The notes: generated by a model from the letters alone, not told the origin. 64,000 nucleotides of DNA from Spongiihabitans sp965206355 (GCA_965206355.1 OZ242212.1:124001-188000); one strand, 5' to 3'; counted from the stretch's first letter, positions 9,156 through 17,736 are shown. Program-made: numbers and translations.

Positions 9156-10123
9156 TTATAGACGGATTACAGTATTCCAACTGGAGTCGCAAGCTATTCG
9201 AGCAGATGCGCCAGGGGCGACTTGATTGTGTGCATGTGACCATTGCCTATCACGAGACCGGTCTGGAAACTTTACAAAATATCGGCAAGTGGAATCAGTT
9301 ATTCGAGCGGCATGGCGACTTGATAACCCGAGTCGGCTCTGCTGCACAAGTGCTACAGGCAAAGGCGGATAACAAAACGGGTATCGTGTTTGGGTTTCAG
9401 AACTGCTCTCCCATCGAAGATGATTTTTCTCTGGTAGAAATATTTCATACGCTGGGGGTGCGTTTCATGCAGTTGAGTTACAACAACCAGAGCCTGCTGG
9501 CAACCGGGTGTTATGAGGAACACGATGCGGGGATTACCCGCTTTGGCAAGCAGGTTATTCGGGAAATGAATCGTGTCGGTATGGTCATTGATATGTCCCA
9601 TAGTGCGGAACACTCAACGCTAGATGCAATCGAAATCTCCGAACGTCCGATTGCGATAACCCATGCCAATCCGCATTTTTTCGAGCCCGCACTCCGTAAT
9701 AAATCTGCTACGGTCATCAAGGCATTGGCGGACAGTGGCGGCATAATCGGCTTCAGTCTGTATCCATTCCATTTGCACAATGGAAGCGATTGCACGCTGC
9801 AAGCGTTTTGTCAGATGGTTGCTGATACGGCAGAGATGATTGGGGTTGACCATATTGGTATCGGTTCGGATTTATGTCAGGATCAGGCAGATTCTGTGGT
9901 CACTTGGATGCGAAATGGTCGATGGAGCAAAGTCACCGATTTTGGCGAAGGTTCTGCGACTGATGCAGGCTGGCCGAATCAGCCTGACTGGTTTAGTGAT
10001 TCCACACACTATGGCAATATCGTCGAAGGTCTGCGACAAACAGGATTTGCGCACGCAGATATTGAAAAGGTGATGGGTAAAAACTGGTTGCGTTTCTTTG
10101 AATGTTCCTTTTCGCCACAGTAA
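9149..10123 (+). CDS. membrane dipeptidase (peptidase family M19)
   Basis: The 324-residue protein matches the M19 renal-dipeptidase family of zinc hydrolases, which cleave dipeptides, some beta-lactams and N-acyl amino-acid derivatives. The conserved segments GFQNCSPIEDD, LTYNN-like LSYNNQSLLATGC, VIDMSHSAEHSTLDAI, ITHANP and DHIGIGSD follow in the family order and carry the metal ligands (Glu, the two His residues and Asp). The usual N-terminal DGH..D motif is degenerate here (IIDGLQYSNW), as in a bacterial subgroup. No signal peptide is visible, so it should be cytoplasmic. Its overlap with the aldehyde dehydrogenase gene suggests a shared catabolic role. Confidence 0.85.
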   Translation: MLIIDGLQYSNWSRKLFEQMRQGRLDCVHVTIAYHETGLETLQNIGKWNQLFERHGDLITRVGSAAQVLQAKADNKTGIVFGFQNCSPIEDDFSLVEIFHTLGVRFMQLSYNNQSLLATGCYEEHDAGITRFGKQVIREMNRVGMVIDMSHSAEHSTLDAIEISERPIAITHANPHFFEPALRNKSATVIKALADSGGIIGFSLYPFHLHNGSDCTLQAFCQMVADTAEMIGVDHIGIGSDLCQDQADSVVTWMRNGRWSKVTDFGEGSATDAGWPNQPDWFSDSTHYGNIVEGLRQTGFAHADIEKVMGKNWLRFFECSFSPQ

Positions 10124-10178
10124 CCGCTATAACCCTGAGGCTGATTTTTACGATCTGATTCTTTATGGCTGTGTTTTT

Positions 10179-10391
10179 ATGACCGGGCAAGAAGAGTTAA
10201 TCCATTTACAAATGCTGTTGATGGATCAACAGCGTTCATTAGAGAGTTTGAGCGAGCAGCTTATCGCGCAATCTGAGCGGATTTTGATACTGGAAAGGAA
10301 TCTTGAGTTATTGCAATCCAAAGTGGTTTTGTTTGATGAATCTGCCAAGCAGAAGCCATCGACTGCCCATGAAAAACCACCCCATTATTGA
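10179..10391 (+). CDS. slyX: SlyX family coiled-coil protein
   Basis: A 70-residue protein that is almost all heptad-like helix (LIHLQMLLMDQQRSLESLSE and on) and ends in HEKPPHY. The PPHY terminus and coiled-coil body are typical of SlyX, a small conserved gammaproteobacterial protein of uncertain function. A longer reading frame starts at 10098, inside the dipeptidase gene. I chose ATG 10179 because the family begins just before the coiled coil. Confidence 0.75.
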   Translation: MTGQEELIHLQMLLMDQQRSLESLSEQLIAQSERILILERNLELLQSKVVLFDESAKQKPSTAHEKPPHY

Positions 10392-10504
10392 CGAAAGAGG
10401 CGATTGAGAATTACGGACTACGAATTGCGAGCTACGGATTACGAATTGAGAGTTGCGAATGGGGGCGGGGTGTAGGAAAACCTGATGGGGCTTCTTGCGA
10501 ATGC

Positions 10505-11317
10505 TTATATCGGGAACAGCGTGTGTAGTGATGTGTTGAGTGCTTGAAGCGTTTTACCCTCTTCACGGTTGAGTACAATCAGTGCGAGACCTAGGTTTTT
10601 ATGCGCCCAGTCTGCGCCCAGCTTTAGGGACAGTTGTTTGTGGGTTATGCCCTGAGACAATGGTAGCGGGTTGCTCCAGTATCTGACCACATAATTGTGG
10701 ATTAAAACCCGCCCTGCGTTTTCACCGCCGCTAATTTTCCGCACAATGTCATTTTCATAAATCGCAATATACGCTAACGCCTCTACGCCAACTGCCTCGT
10801 TATTAACAGTAAAATCTGCCTCTAATTGATCAGTCTCTGCCGCTGTTACATTCAAATTGATAGCTACTGCCGCCCTTTGTCGGTTGTTTTCTTTTATACG
10901 TTTAACAATATTGTGACCACCGCGCGACTCTTTGCCGGAAACGACAATCTCCGGAGTGTATATTGAGCGTTGCTGGTTAATAGCGCCGACTGCATGTTGC
11001 CGAGCAGTAAACTCGGGCTTGGAATAAGGATCAACCCAGCCCAACCGATTCCAGTAGTCAACATGAAATGCCAGTGGGACGGCATGGAATTCCTGATCAA
11101 GTGTCTGCCCCAATTCGGTAATGAAATTGTCGGCCTTGGGACAACTGTTACAACCTTCGGAAGTATATAGCTCAATGAGCGGCGTGATGGTGGCGTGACT
11201 GGTTATTGACAACAGACTTGCGTTGTCGTCATCTGCCGCAGAAGCGACTGCCGCAAAACCGACTGAAAGGCTTGCCATCAGGGCGAGTCTGATAATGCGT
11301 TGAAAGCGCGGAATCAT
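10505..11317 (-). CDS. secreted DUF1223 (thioredoxin-like) protein
   Basis: From ATG 11317 the 270-residue product has a clear signal peptide (IIRLALMASLSVGFAAVASAA) followed by ELYTSEGCNSCPKAD, the thioredoxin-like CxxC signature of DUF1223. The segments FHVDYWNRLGWVDPYS and SIYTPEIVVSG are also characteristic. The protein is expected in the periplasm. Its function is unestablished, though the CxxC pair suggests redox activity. It follows msrB by 28 bp on the same strand, so the two may form a periplasmic redox-repair unit. An in-frame upstream start (11407) would overlap msrB and lacks the signal-peptide layout. Confidence 0.8.
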   Translation of the reverse strand: MIPRFQRIIRLALMASLSVGFAAVASAADDDNASLLSITSHATITPLIELYTSEGCNSCPKADNFITELGQTLDQEFHAVPLAFHVDYWNRLGWVDPYSKPEFTARQHAVGAINQQRSIYTPEIVVSGKESRGGHNIVKRIKENNRQRAAVAINLNVTAAETDQLEADFTVNNEAVGVEALAYIAIYENDIVRKISGGENAGRVLIHNYVVRYWSNPLPLSQGITHKQLSLKLGADWAHKNLGLALIVLNREEGKTLQALNTSLHTLFPI

Positions 11318-11345
11318 AACAAGCCTTCGCGTTGGAGATATTTCA

Positions 11346-11966
11346 TTACTGAAATAATCCGACATATTGTTCATATCCAGCATCAGCCAGTTGTTCTTTT
11401 GCAACAAATCGCATGGCGGCAGAATTCATACAATAGCGTAGTCCGGTTGGTGCTGGACCGTCTTTGAACAGATGCCCCAAATGAGAGTCTGCATGGTAGC
11501 TTCTAATCTCAGTTCTCGGAAAAATCAGTTTATAGTCTGTTTTCGCGACAATATTATCGGCAACAAGTGGTCGAAAAAAGCTCGGCCATCCAGTTCCGGA
11601 ATCAAATTTATTTTTTGAAGAAAATAAGGGTTCACCGCTAACAATGTCAACGTAAATACCCTCGCGTTTCTCATCATTATAGGGGTTGCTGAATGGTCGC
11701 TCGGTCGCGTCTTTCTGCGTAACCTGAAATTGTATATCGGTCAACTGCGCCTTCAGCACATCGCTTGAGGGCTTTGTGTATGCGGTTTCGCTTACTGTGG
11801 TTTGGTTTTTTTTAGCTTCGCTAGAATCTGACATTTTTTGATGGTTCGCGATGGTTTCAGGTGGTTGGTCTTGTAATGACCGAATCGGGTGATTGTTTTT
11901 TAGCAACGTAGCAAACCCAATCCCCAGTAACAAAATGACAGCAACTAGCGGAATAATCGTTTTCAT
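11346..11966 (-). CDS. msrB: peptide-methionine (R)-S-oxide reductase, membrane-anchored or exported
   Basis: The last 130 or so of 206 residues form an MsrB domain: YNDEKREGIYVDIVSGEPLF, the SGTGWPSFF motif, HLGHLF and the catalytic Cys in RYCMNSAAM. The enzyme reduces R-methionine sulfoxide in proteins. The N-terminus (IIPLVAVILLLGIGFATLL) is a single membrane segment or signal peptide followed by a low-complexity linker, so the domain should act in the periplasm. The zinc-binding CxxC pairs of many MsrB proteins are absent here. No msrA is adjacent. Confidence 0.9.
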   Translation of the reverse strand: MKTIIPLVAVILLLGIGFATLLKNNHPIRSLQDQPPETIANHQKMSDSSEAKKNQTTVSETAYTKPSSDVLKAQLTDIQFQVTQKDATERPFSNPYNDEKREGIYVDIVSGEPLFSSKNKFDSGTGWPSFFRPLVADNIVAKTDYKLIFPRTEIRSYHADSHLGHLFKDGPAPTGLRYCMNSAAMRFVAKEQLADAGYEQYVGLFQ

Positions 11967-12059
11967 ATCATGGATTGGCTACTTCAGAATAACGATTCGG
12001 AATAACATTCAGCGTTGTCTGTGGCGATAACACTTGCGACAGCGCGGGCGTTATAAAGT

Positions 12060-12782
12060 TCAACCGACGCTAAAAAGCTGCTTCAAGCCAGATATATTCT
12101 CAAAAACATAATCGCCATGTTGTGCCAACACCACCCGATCATGTGCGCCAGTCAAGACACCGACAGAACAGGCGGTACCGGCATTTTTTCCCATATTCAG
12201 GTCTTTGGGACTGTCTCCGACCATGATTACCTGCTCGGGCAACAACCCACAAGACTGACAAAACGCATACACCATACCGGGATCGGGCTTGACACCATAC
12301 CCGCTATCCGCACCACAAACAAAATCAAATAAGTCGGTTAATTGCAGTTTGGCTAACATAGAATACGCATTTTGTTCATCATCCATTGTCGCCAAGCCTA
12401 ATTGAACACCGCGTGCTTGCAAACTGCTGAGAAAGCCGTACATATCCGCTATGGCGGGCACATAATGGCTGCTAGCGTGGGAAAATATTTGTTTAATATG
12501 ATGCAAATTTTCACCAACGATGGGTTGTCCGATTCGTTCAGACAAAAATTCCAGAATTTGCTGGTTACTGCCCGATGCCAATAGCGAATCAGCAACCCAA
12601 CTGCGGGTTTCAGCAATGAAACCGCCATCAGCCATCAACGATTTACTCAGTTCAGGTCGCCCGAGACGGGCGGCGATAAATTCGCTAACCTGAAGATAGG
12701 GTTGTAACCAACTGCCATTGAAATCTAGCAACGTACCGTCTTTGTCAAACAGGATGCCCTTGATGGTGTGCTTGATGGTCAT
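12060..12782 (-). CDS. HAD family hydrolase, phosphoglycolate phosphatase-like
   Basis: A 240-residue HAD hydrolase. Motif I is FDKDGTLLDF near residue 12 (the second Asp of DxD as DKDGT), motif II lies in GLATMDD, and the Lys of motif III and acidic motif IV are KPDPGMVY and MVGDSPKDLNMG. The helical cap between residues 20 and 95 is the type found in phosphoglycolate and pyrophosphate phosphatases. The physiological substrate cannot be told. It is a single gene on the minus strand with no coupled partner. Confidence 0.85.
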   Translation of the reverse strand: MTIKHTIKGILFDKDGTLLDFNGSWLQPYLQVSEFIAARLGRPELSKSLMADGGFIAETRSWVADSLLASGSNQQILEFLSERIGQPIVGENLHHIKQIFSHASSHYVPAIADMYGFLSSLQARGVQLGLATMDDEQNAYSMLAKLQLTDLFDFVCGADSGYGVKPDPGMVYAFCQSCGLLPEQVIMVGDSPKDLNMGKNAGTACSVGVLTGAHDRVVLAQHGDYVFENISGLKQLFSVG

Positions 12783-13104
12783 GGGGGTATGGCGGTTTGG
12801 TAATTAACCTTATTTCTCGCAAGATAGAGCTGCGCCCACCAGAACTGAAATCAATCTGAAACTGGGCAGAATAGTTGTTTTCGATGAACACCTCTGTGTC
12901 GTGGAATCGGATCATCGCTTATTGACGCACTTGCTAATTTTAGCGGGATTACTGATTATTTTATACCCCATCCCCGGCACAGGAAGCAGGACAACGTGAA
13001 CCATCTGACCGTACAGTGGTTTGCAACAAAAGAACCTTTCTTCCCAAGGAGTGATACAATCCAGACTTATGGTCATCCCTATTAATTGGTTTTTTTGAGT
13101 ATTT
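12783..13104. other. intergenic stretch before a MITE copy
   Basis: No supported gene. A minus-strand frame (12912-13286) crosses the MITE and the tatC end and has no recognisable features. A short T-run near 13089-13096 precedes the MITE but no strong hairpin was found ahead of it. Confidence 0.4.
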
Positions 13105-13243
13105 GAGACCTTTGCACGGAAGATGATTTCGCTTTCAGGCAAGGCAAAAACGCATGGAATGAGGGAGTTTATGCTTATAAATGACCGATTGAGTACGATT
13201 TTAACGTAGCATGCAGGTGAAATGGCTTTCGTGCAAAGGTCTC
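13105..13243 (+). mobile_element. MITE-like element, complete 139-bp copy (forward)
   Basis: Same 13-bp terminal inverted repeats and same length as the copies at 1288, 21432 and 38002. Its right end lies two bases from the tatC stop codon, so it sits immediately downstream of the tat operon. The flanks TATTT and TATTA agree at four of five bases, an eroded version of the 5-bp duplication seen at the other copies. Confidence 0.88.
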
Positions 13244-13245
13244 TA

Positions 13246-14028
13246 TTAAGTGGTGTCAGCCTCTGCTGTGTCTCTGTCTCGGTCATTGACAGTATGTGCT
13301 TTCAGGAAGCGCGAGCAAATCAAACCGATTTCAAATAAAAGCCATACCGGCAATGCCAGCAGTGTTTGAGAAAAAATGTCCGGCGGGGTCAGTAACATAC
13401 CGGCGACAAAGGCGCTGACAATGATATAGGGGCGTTTTTTTGCCAGTGCTGCTTCGGTGGTTACACCCATATAAATCATCAGTACTGTCGCTACCGGCAC
13501 TTCAAAGGCGACTCCGAATGCGAAAAATAGTTTTATGACAAAGCCGAGATAGGCGTTAATGTCAGTCATCACCGCAACGCCTTCGGGGGCGGTGTTTGCA
13601 AAAAACTGGAAAATAAGCGGGAACACCACAAAATACGCAAAAATGATTCCCAGATAAAATAAACCGCTACTGGAAATCAACAGTGGTATCACCAACCTTT
13701 TTTCATGTTTGTATAGTCCGGGTGCGACAAATGCCCATATTTGATACAGCAAATAGGGTACCGCTAATGCGAAAGCGCAGGCAAAAGCAAATTTGAAAGG
13801 GACAAAAAATGGACCGTGTGGCTCGGTCGAGATCATACTGTTGCCTGCTGGCAATGCCGACATTAACGGGTTTGCCAATACCTCATATAGGGTGTTGGCG
13901 AAAGGTGCCAGAATGATGAAAAACACCAGAATCGACAACACCCCACGAAGCAAGCGATCGCGCAATTCAATTAAATGTGAGACTAATGTGCCTTCGCTGC
14001 CGGGCGGTTTTGCTTCAGTGTTCGCCAT
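13246..14028 (-). CDS. tatC: Sec-independent protein translocase TatC
   Basis: The 260-residue protein is the six-helix membrane core of the Tat system, which recognises twin-arginine signal peptides of folded proteins. It shows LVSHLIELRDRLLR near the N-terminus (the conserved Glu/Arg signal-binding patch), FKFAFACAFALAVPYLLYQIWAF-type helices, FPLIFQFF and the C-terminal TPPDIFSQTLLALPVWLLFE segment typical of TatC. Its start overlaps tatB by 14 bp. The last residues after the final helix are short and charged. Confidence 0.95.
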   Translation of the reverse strand: MANTEAKPPGSEGTLVSHLIELRDRLLRGVLSILVFFIILAPFANTLYEVLANPLMSALPAGNSMISTEPHGPFFVPFKFAFACAFALAVPYLLYQIWAFVAPGLYKHEKRLVIPLLISSSGLFYLGIIFAYFVVFPLIFQFFANTAPEGVAVMTDINAYLGFVIKLFFAFGVAFEVPVATVLMIYMGVTTEAALAKKRPYIIVSAFVAGMLLTPPDIFSQTLLALPVWLLFEIGLICSRFLKAHTVNDRDRDTAEADTT

Positions 14029-14596
14029 CGTTCTGAATGTTCACTTTCTTTTTGACATGGATTGCAGGTTGCTTGCTTGTGGCTTTTTTTCGGGTGGTCG
14101 GTTTTTTAAGAGTGGTTTTACGGGTCGATTTCCGTGTTGTGGTTTTTTTCTTTGTTATGGGTTTTTTCCGGGCTGTTTTTTTATGAGTCGTTGTTTTATC
14201 AGGGGTGGTTTTACCGGAAACGGTTTTTTTCTTGGATTTCAAGCTTGTTTTGTTACTTTTCTGACGGGCTGGAGAGTCCATATCAGATACGTCTTCTATG
14301 GATTTCTTAAACTCATTGCCCAGCTCTTTCAAACCCAAAACGGCGGACGTGGATTGGGTCATATCATTTAACTGTTTGCTTGCCGACTTAAACTCTCCGT
14401 CCAGCGTTTTGACTTGCTCAATATCATACTCTTTGATTTCCTTTTTAACATCCGTCATAACCTCGCTGAGCATGCGCCTGCTCTTACCGACCCACATACC
14501 GACTTTATGCGCGACACCAGGCAGACGCTCAGGGCCGATGACAACAAGGGCAATAATGCCGATAAACGCCATCTCCCAAAAGCCAATATCAAACAT
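14015..14596 (-). CDS. tatB: Sec-independent protein translocase TatB with a long Lys/Thr-rich tail
   Basis: The first 60 residues are canonical TatB: one membrane helix (MAFIGIIALVVIGPERLPG) with the hinge and amphipathic helix that contacts TatC. Residues from about 120 to 185 form a highly basic, repetitive Lys/Thr tail (units such as KKPITKKKTTTRKS) resembling histone-H1-like or AlgP-type tails, much more basic than the usual TatB C-terminus. The gene lies between tatA and tatC with a 14-bp overlap to tatC. Confidence 0.93.
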   Translation of the reverse strand: MFDIGFWEMAFIGIIALVVIGPERLPGVAHKVGMWVGKSRRMLSEVMTDVKKEIKEYDIEQVKTLDGEFKSASKQLNDMTQSTSAVLGLKELGNEFKKSIEDVSDMDSPARQKSNKTSLKSKKKTVSGKTTPDKTTTHKKTARKKPITKKKTTTRKSTRKTTLKKPTTRKKATSKQPAIHVKKKVNIQNDGEH

Positions 14597-14645
14597 GATG
14601 CCGGCTCAGCAATAAATCAAGAAAAACCAATCGGGTAAAAACAGA

Positions 14646-14909
14646 TCAGGACTCTTTTTCGGTTTTTTTCTCCGATTCTGTTGTTTCAGCGTCATCACTC
14701 ACGCCCTTGTCAGAATCGGTGTCGGAATCACTAAGTTGCTCAGAGGTTGCTGCTTTTTTATGCTCTTCTTCCTTCACCGCTTTTTTGAATCCCTTAATGG
14801 CACCGCCAAGATCTCCACCCAAATTGCGTAATTTCTTTGTCCCAAAAATCAATAATACAATGACCAAAATAATGATCAGCTGTAACGGACTAATGCCACC
14901 TATACCCAT
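14646..14909 (-). CDS. tatA: Sec-independent protein translocase TatA
   Basis: An 87-residue protein with the TatA layout: an N-terminal membrane helix (LQLIIILVIVLLIFGTKKL), the FGTKKLRNLG hinge and the amphipathic helix GGAIKGFKKAVKE. An acidic Ser/Asp/Glu-rich tail follows, opposite in charge to the basic TatB tail. TatA oligomers form the translocation passage. It is the first tat gene after hisI, in the usual his-tat order. Confidence 0.95.
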   Translation of the reverse strand: MGIGGISPLQLIIILVIVLLIFGTKKLRNLGGDLGGAIKGFKKAVKEEEHKKAATSEQLSDSDTDSDKGVSDDAETTESEKKTEKES

Positions 14910-14975
14910 AAGATTATCTCCACGAAAATGATGTATTCAGTAATGTTGTCTGTTTGTGATTTGATTATGCCCGTG

Positions 14976-15377
14976 TTATTGCGAACTAGAATAGATTTCT
15001 GTCTGATCCTTCAAAACAGGATCAATGTCCTGCCAGTGATTATTTTCATAGCGTTTGTAGAAGCAGGTATGACGACCAGTATGACAGGCAATGCCACCGA
15101 TTTGTTTAACCTGCATTAACACCACATCGCTATCGCAATCAATACGCAATTCTTTTAATTCCTGAATATATCCGGATTCCTCGCCTTTGCGCCATATTTT
15201 TTTGCGTGATCTTGAGTAATACACTGCCCGACCTTCCTCTAGGGTCGTTTGCAAAGCCTGTCGGTTCATCCACGCCACCATTAACACTTTTCCGGTATCG
15301 TGTTGTTGAGCGATAGCGGGTACCAGACCCGCTTCGTTCCATTTTATTTCATCCAGTATCGTTTTCATGTTCATCAC
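14976..15377 (-). CDS. hisI: phosphoribosyl-AMP cyclohydrolase
   Basis: The 133-residue protein carries only the HisI domain. VAWMNRQALQTTLEEG, YYSRSRKKIWRKGEESG and the metal-binding CDSDVVLMQV...ACHTGRHTC segment are all present. It opens the ring of PR-AMP in histidine synthesis. There is no fused HisE domain, and no separate hisE between this gene and tatA. The start (ATG 15377) overlaps the hisF stop by 4 bp; MKTILD at 15368 is an alternative start. Confidence 0.93.
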   Translation of the reverse strand: MMNMKTILDEIKWNEAGLVPAIAQQHDTGKVLMVAWMNRQALQTTLEEGRAVYYSRSRKKIWRKGEESGYIQELKELRIDCDSDVVLMQVKQIGGIACHTGRHTCFYKRYENNHWQDIDPVLKDQTEIYSSSQ

Positions 15378-16153
15378 AGTCTTACCGTAATCCCCTGATC
15401 CGCCATAAATTGTTTAGCCTGTTTGACGGTATATTCGCCATAGTGAAAAATGCTCGCTGCCAGCACAGCATCTGCGCCGCCCTCAATGATGCCTGCTACC
15501 AGATGCGCCAGATTCCCAACTCCGCCCGAGGCAATAACAGGAATTGACACATTATCGGTGATACAACGCATTAACGCTATATCATATCCATTTTTTGTGC
15601 CATCCCGATCCATACTGGTAACCAACAATTCTCCCGCACCATATTCTGTCATCTTTTTTGACCATTCCAGCGCATCGAGTCCAGTGTGCTTTCTGCCACC
15701 GTGAGTGAAAATTTCCCAGCGCGGTTGCTCACTACCACTCTGTCCGGCTACCTGCTTGGCATCAATGGCGACGACAATGCACTGATTGCCAAAATGTGTG
15801 CTGGCGTGGCGGATAAATTCCGGGTTTTTTACTGCTGGGGTATTGATGGAAACTTTGTCGGCTCCAGCATTTAACATATTATGTATATCGTGCAACTGCC
15901 GAATCCCGCCACCGACCGTGAGCGGTATAAACACTTCGCTGGCAACCTGCTCAACCACCTTGATGAGGGTGTTACGATTGTCGGAGCTGGCAGTAATGTC
16001 CAGAAAAGTGATTTCGTCTGCCCCTTGCTGTTCATAACGGCGGGCAACCTCTACCGGGTCTCCCGCATCCCGAATATCGACAAATTGTACGCCTTTAACG
16101 ACACGCCCGGCATCCACATCCAGACAGGGTATGATTCTTTTGGCGAGTGCCAT
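15374..16153 (-). CDS. hisF: imidazole glycerol phosphate synthase, cyclase subunit
   Basis: A 259-residue beta/alpha barrel starting LAKRIIPCLDVDAGRVVKGV, with the catalytic Asp in IPCLD and the second Asp in LVTSMDRDGTKNGYD. The phosphate-binding loops VGGGIR and ASGGVG are present. It uses ammonia from HisH to form IGP and AICAR. It is coupled to hisI by a 4-bp overlap and follows hisA by 29 bp. Confidence 0.96.
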   Translation of the reverse strand: MALAKRIIPCLDVDAGRVVKGVQFVDIRDAGDPVEVARRYEQQGADEITFLDITASSDNRNTLIKVVEQVASEVFIPLTVGGGIRQLHDIHNMLNAGADKVSINTPAVKNPEFIRHASTHFGNQCIVVAIDAKQVAGQSGSEQPRWEIFTHGGRKHTGLDALEWSKKMTEYGAGELLVTSMDRDGTKNGYDIALMRCITDNVSIPVIASGGVGNLAHLVAGIIEGGADAVLAASIFHYGEYTVKQAKQFMADQGITVRL

Positions 16154-16182
16154 TTCAGCACACCAGTAGGCAGAATGACGAC

Positions 16183-16947
16183 TTATAATCCAAAACTACC
16201 CTGCCCATGCTGTCCCGAAATCTCATCGGCAACGGTTTGTCCTTCAGCAAAGTCAAGGGTACCTTCGTAAATCGCCCGACCGGTGATAGCACCGACAATA
16301 CCGCTAGCTGACACGGCAGCCAGTTTCCTAATGTTCTCGATATTATGGATACCACCAGAAGCAATGACCGGAATATTCACGGCTTTTGCGAGTGATACGG
16401 TTGCCTCAATGTTAACACCTTTCATCATACCGTCTCTTGCGATGTCGGTGTAAATAATTGACTCCACACCCTCTGCATCAAAGCGTTGCGCTACGTCAAT
16501 GATATTGTGTTTGGATAGCTTGGACCAGCCCTCGGTAGCGACTTTGCCGTCTTTCGCATCTAGCCCAACAATCACACGGGTAGGATACTCCACACATAAA
16601 TCGCTAATCAGGTGAGGTTCCTTAATCGCCTGAGTGCCAATGATGACATAGCGAACACCCGCTTGAATATAAACATCAACTGTTTCCTCATTACGAATTC
16701 CGCCACCAACCTGAATCGGCAGTTGTGGGTGGTTTTCAGCAATTCGGTGGACAACATCTGCGTTGACAGGCTGTCCCTTGAGCGCACCGTCAAGGTCAAC
16801 AATATGCAAGCGTCTGGCACCTTCATCGACCCACCGTTGTGCCACTGACACCGGATCATCAGAAAATATCGTGGTTTGCTTCATATCGCCCTGTCGCAAG
16901 CGCACGCATTTACCCTCTTTAATATCAATAGCAGGGATTAGCAACAT
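16183..16947 (-). CDS. hisA: ProFAR isomerase (1-(5-phosphoribosyl)-5-[(5-phosphoribosylamino)methylideneamino]imidazole-4-carboxamide isomerase)
   Basis: A 254-residue barrel homologous to HisF. LLIPAIDIKEGKCVRLRQGD carries the catalytic Asp, the second Asp lies in IYTDIARDGMMKGVN, and VGGGIRNEETV and IASGGIHNIENI bind the two phosphates. It sits 2 bp from hisH in the histidine operon. Confidence 0.96.
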   Translation of the reverse strand: MLLIPAIDIKEGKCVRLRQGDMKQTTIFSDDPVSVAQRWVDEGARRLHIVDLDGALKGQPVNADVVHRIAENHPQLPIQVGGGIRNEETVDVYIQAGVRYVIIGTQAIKEPHLISDLCVEYPTRVIVGLDAKDGKVATEGWSKLSKHNIIDVAQRFDAEGVESIIYTDIARDGMMKGVNIEATVSLAKAVNIPVIASGGIHNIENIRKLAAVSASGIVGAITGRAIYEGTLDFAEGQTVADEISGQHGQGSFGL

Positions 16948-16949
16948 CG

Positions 16950-17633
16950 TTAAAAAGCTCCATTCCAGTTAACAAAATTCTTGAGTAATTGTAATCCGGC
17001 GTGCTGACTTTTTTCGGGATGAAACTGGGTCGCAAAAATGTTGCCTGAAGCTGCCGCGGCGGTAAATTGATTGCCGTATTGGCATTCCCCCATCACCTGA
17101 CTTGCAATTACACTTTCAACATAGTAGCTGTGTACAAAATAAAATCGTGCTTTGTTGTCAATACCATGCCACAGCGGGTGGTCTGCACATTGGTTGACCT
17201 GATTCCAACCCATGTGCGGGATTTTCAATTTCACCGAGCGGTTGTCCTGAGCGTGGTTGTTGGCGGATTGCCGATGCTGATGACACGGATGACTGGCAAA
17301 ATGTTTGACGCATCCCGACAATAAATCCAGCCCTTGGGTACCGCCATGTTCCTCGCTGTAGGCATACAATGCTTGCAACCCAAGACAGATCCCAAGCACC
17401 GGTCCGTCTCTAAGGCGGTTGGTAACGGCATCTTTCAGTTGTGCATTATCGTTTAGTCGGTTAAACCAAGTGCCAAGTGCGCCTTGCCCGGGCAATACTA
17501 AATAATCAGCACCTTTGATGGCATTGCAATCGGCAGTAACGCTGATATCGGCATCGCCACTGACGAACGCTAATGCTTTCCTGACCGAACGCAGATTCCC
17601 CGTTCCTAGATCGACAATGACTATCTTTGCCAT
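16950..17633 (-). CDS. hisH: imidazole glycerol phosphate synthase, glutaminase subunit
   Basis: A 227-residue class I glutamine amidotransferase. The nucleophile Cys is in LGICLGLQ, and the catalytic His and Glu are in QFHPEKSQHAG. VDLGTGNLRSV and PGQGALGTW match the family N-terminus. A His/Asn-rich insertion of roughly 20 residues (around residue 115, ASHPCHQHRQSANN) lengthens it compared with E. coli HisH (196 residues). It supplies ammonia to HisF. Confidence 0.94.
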   Translation of the reverse strand: MAKIVIVDLGTGNLRSVRKALAFVSGDADISVTADCNAIKGADYLVLPGQGALGTWFNRLNDNAQLKDAVTNRLRDGPVLGICLGLQALYAYSEEHGGTQGLDLLSGCVKHFASHPCHQHRQSANNHAQDNRSVKLKIPHMGWNQVNQCADHPLWHGIDNKARFYFVHSYYVESVIASQVMGECQYGNQFTAAAASGNIFATQFHPEKSQHAGLQLLKNFVNWNGAF

Positions 17634-17736
17634 ACCGATTTATATGCCTGAAATAACAGGATACCCATATATTTTCTGCCCTGAATCTAAATCAAGACGT
17701 TGATATTTTTGAGAAACCAGTAAATTTATAAAAAAC

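Noticed and set aside
5685..9225. Many antisense or shifted frames of 60-120 codons over the decarboxylase, Ldh and aldehyde dehydrogenase genes
   Set aside because: They are shadows of the strongly supported genes and lack ribosome-binding sites and family motifs.
12912..13286. A 124-codon minus-strand frame running through the MITE and the tatC end
   Set aside because: More than a third is MITE sequence and it overlaps tatC out of frame; no family features.
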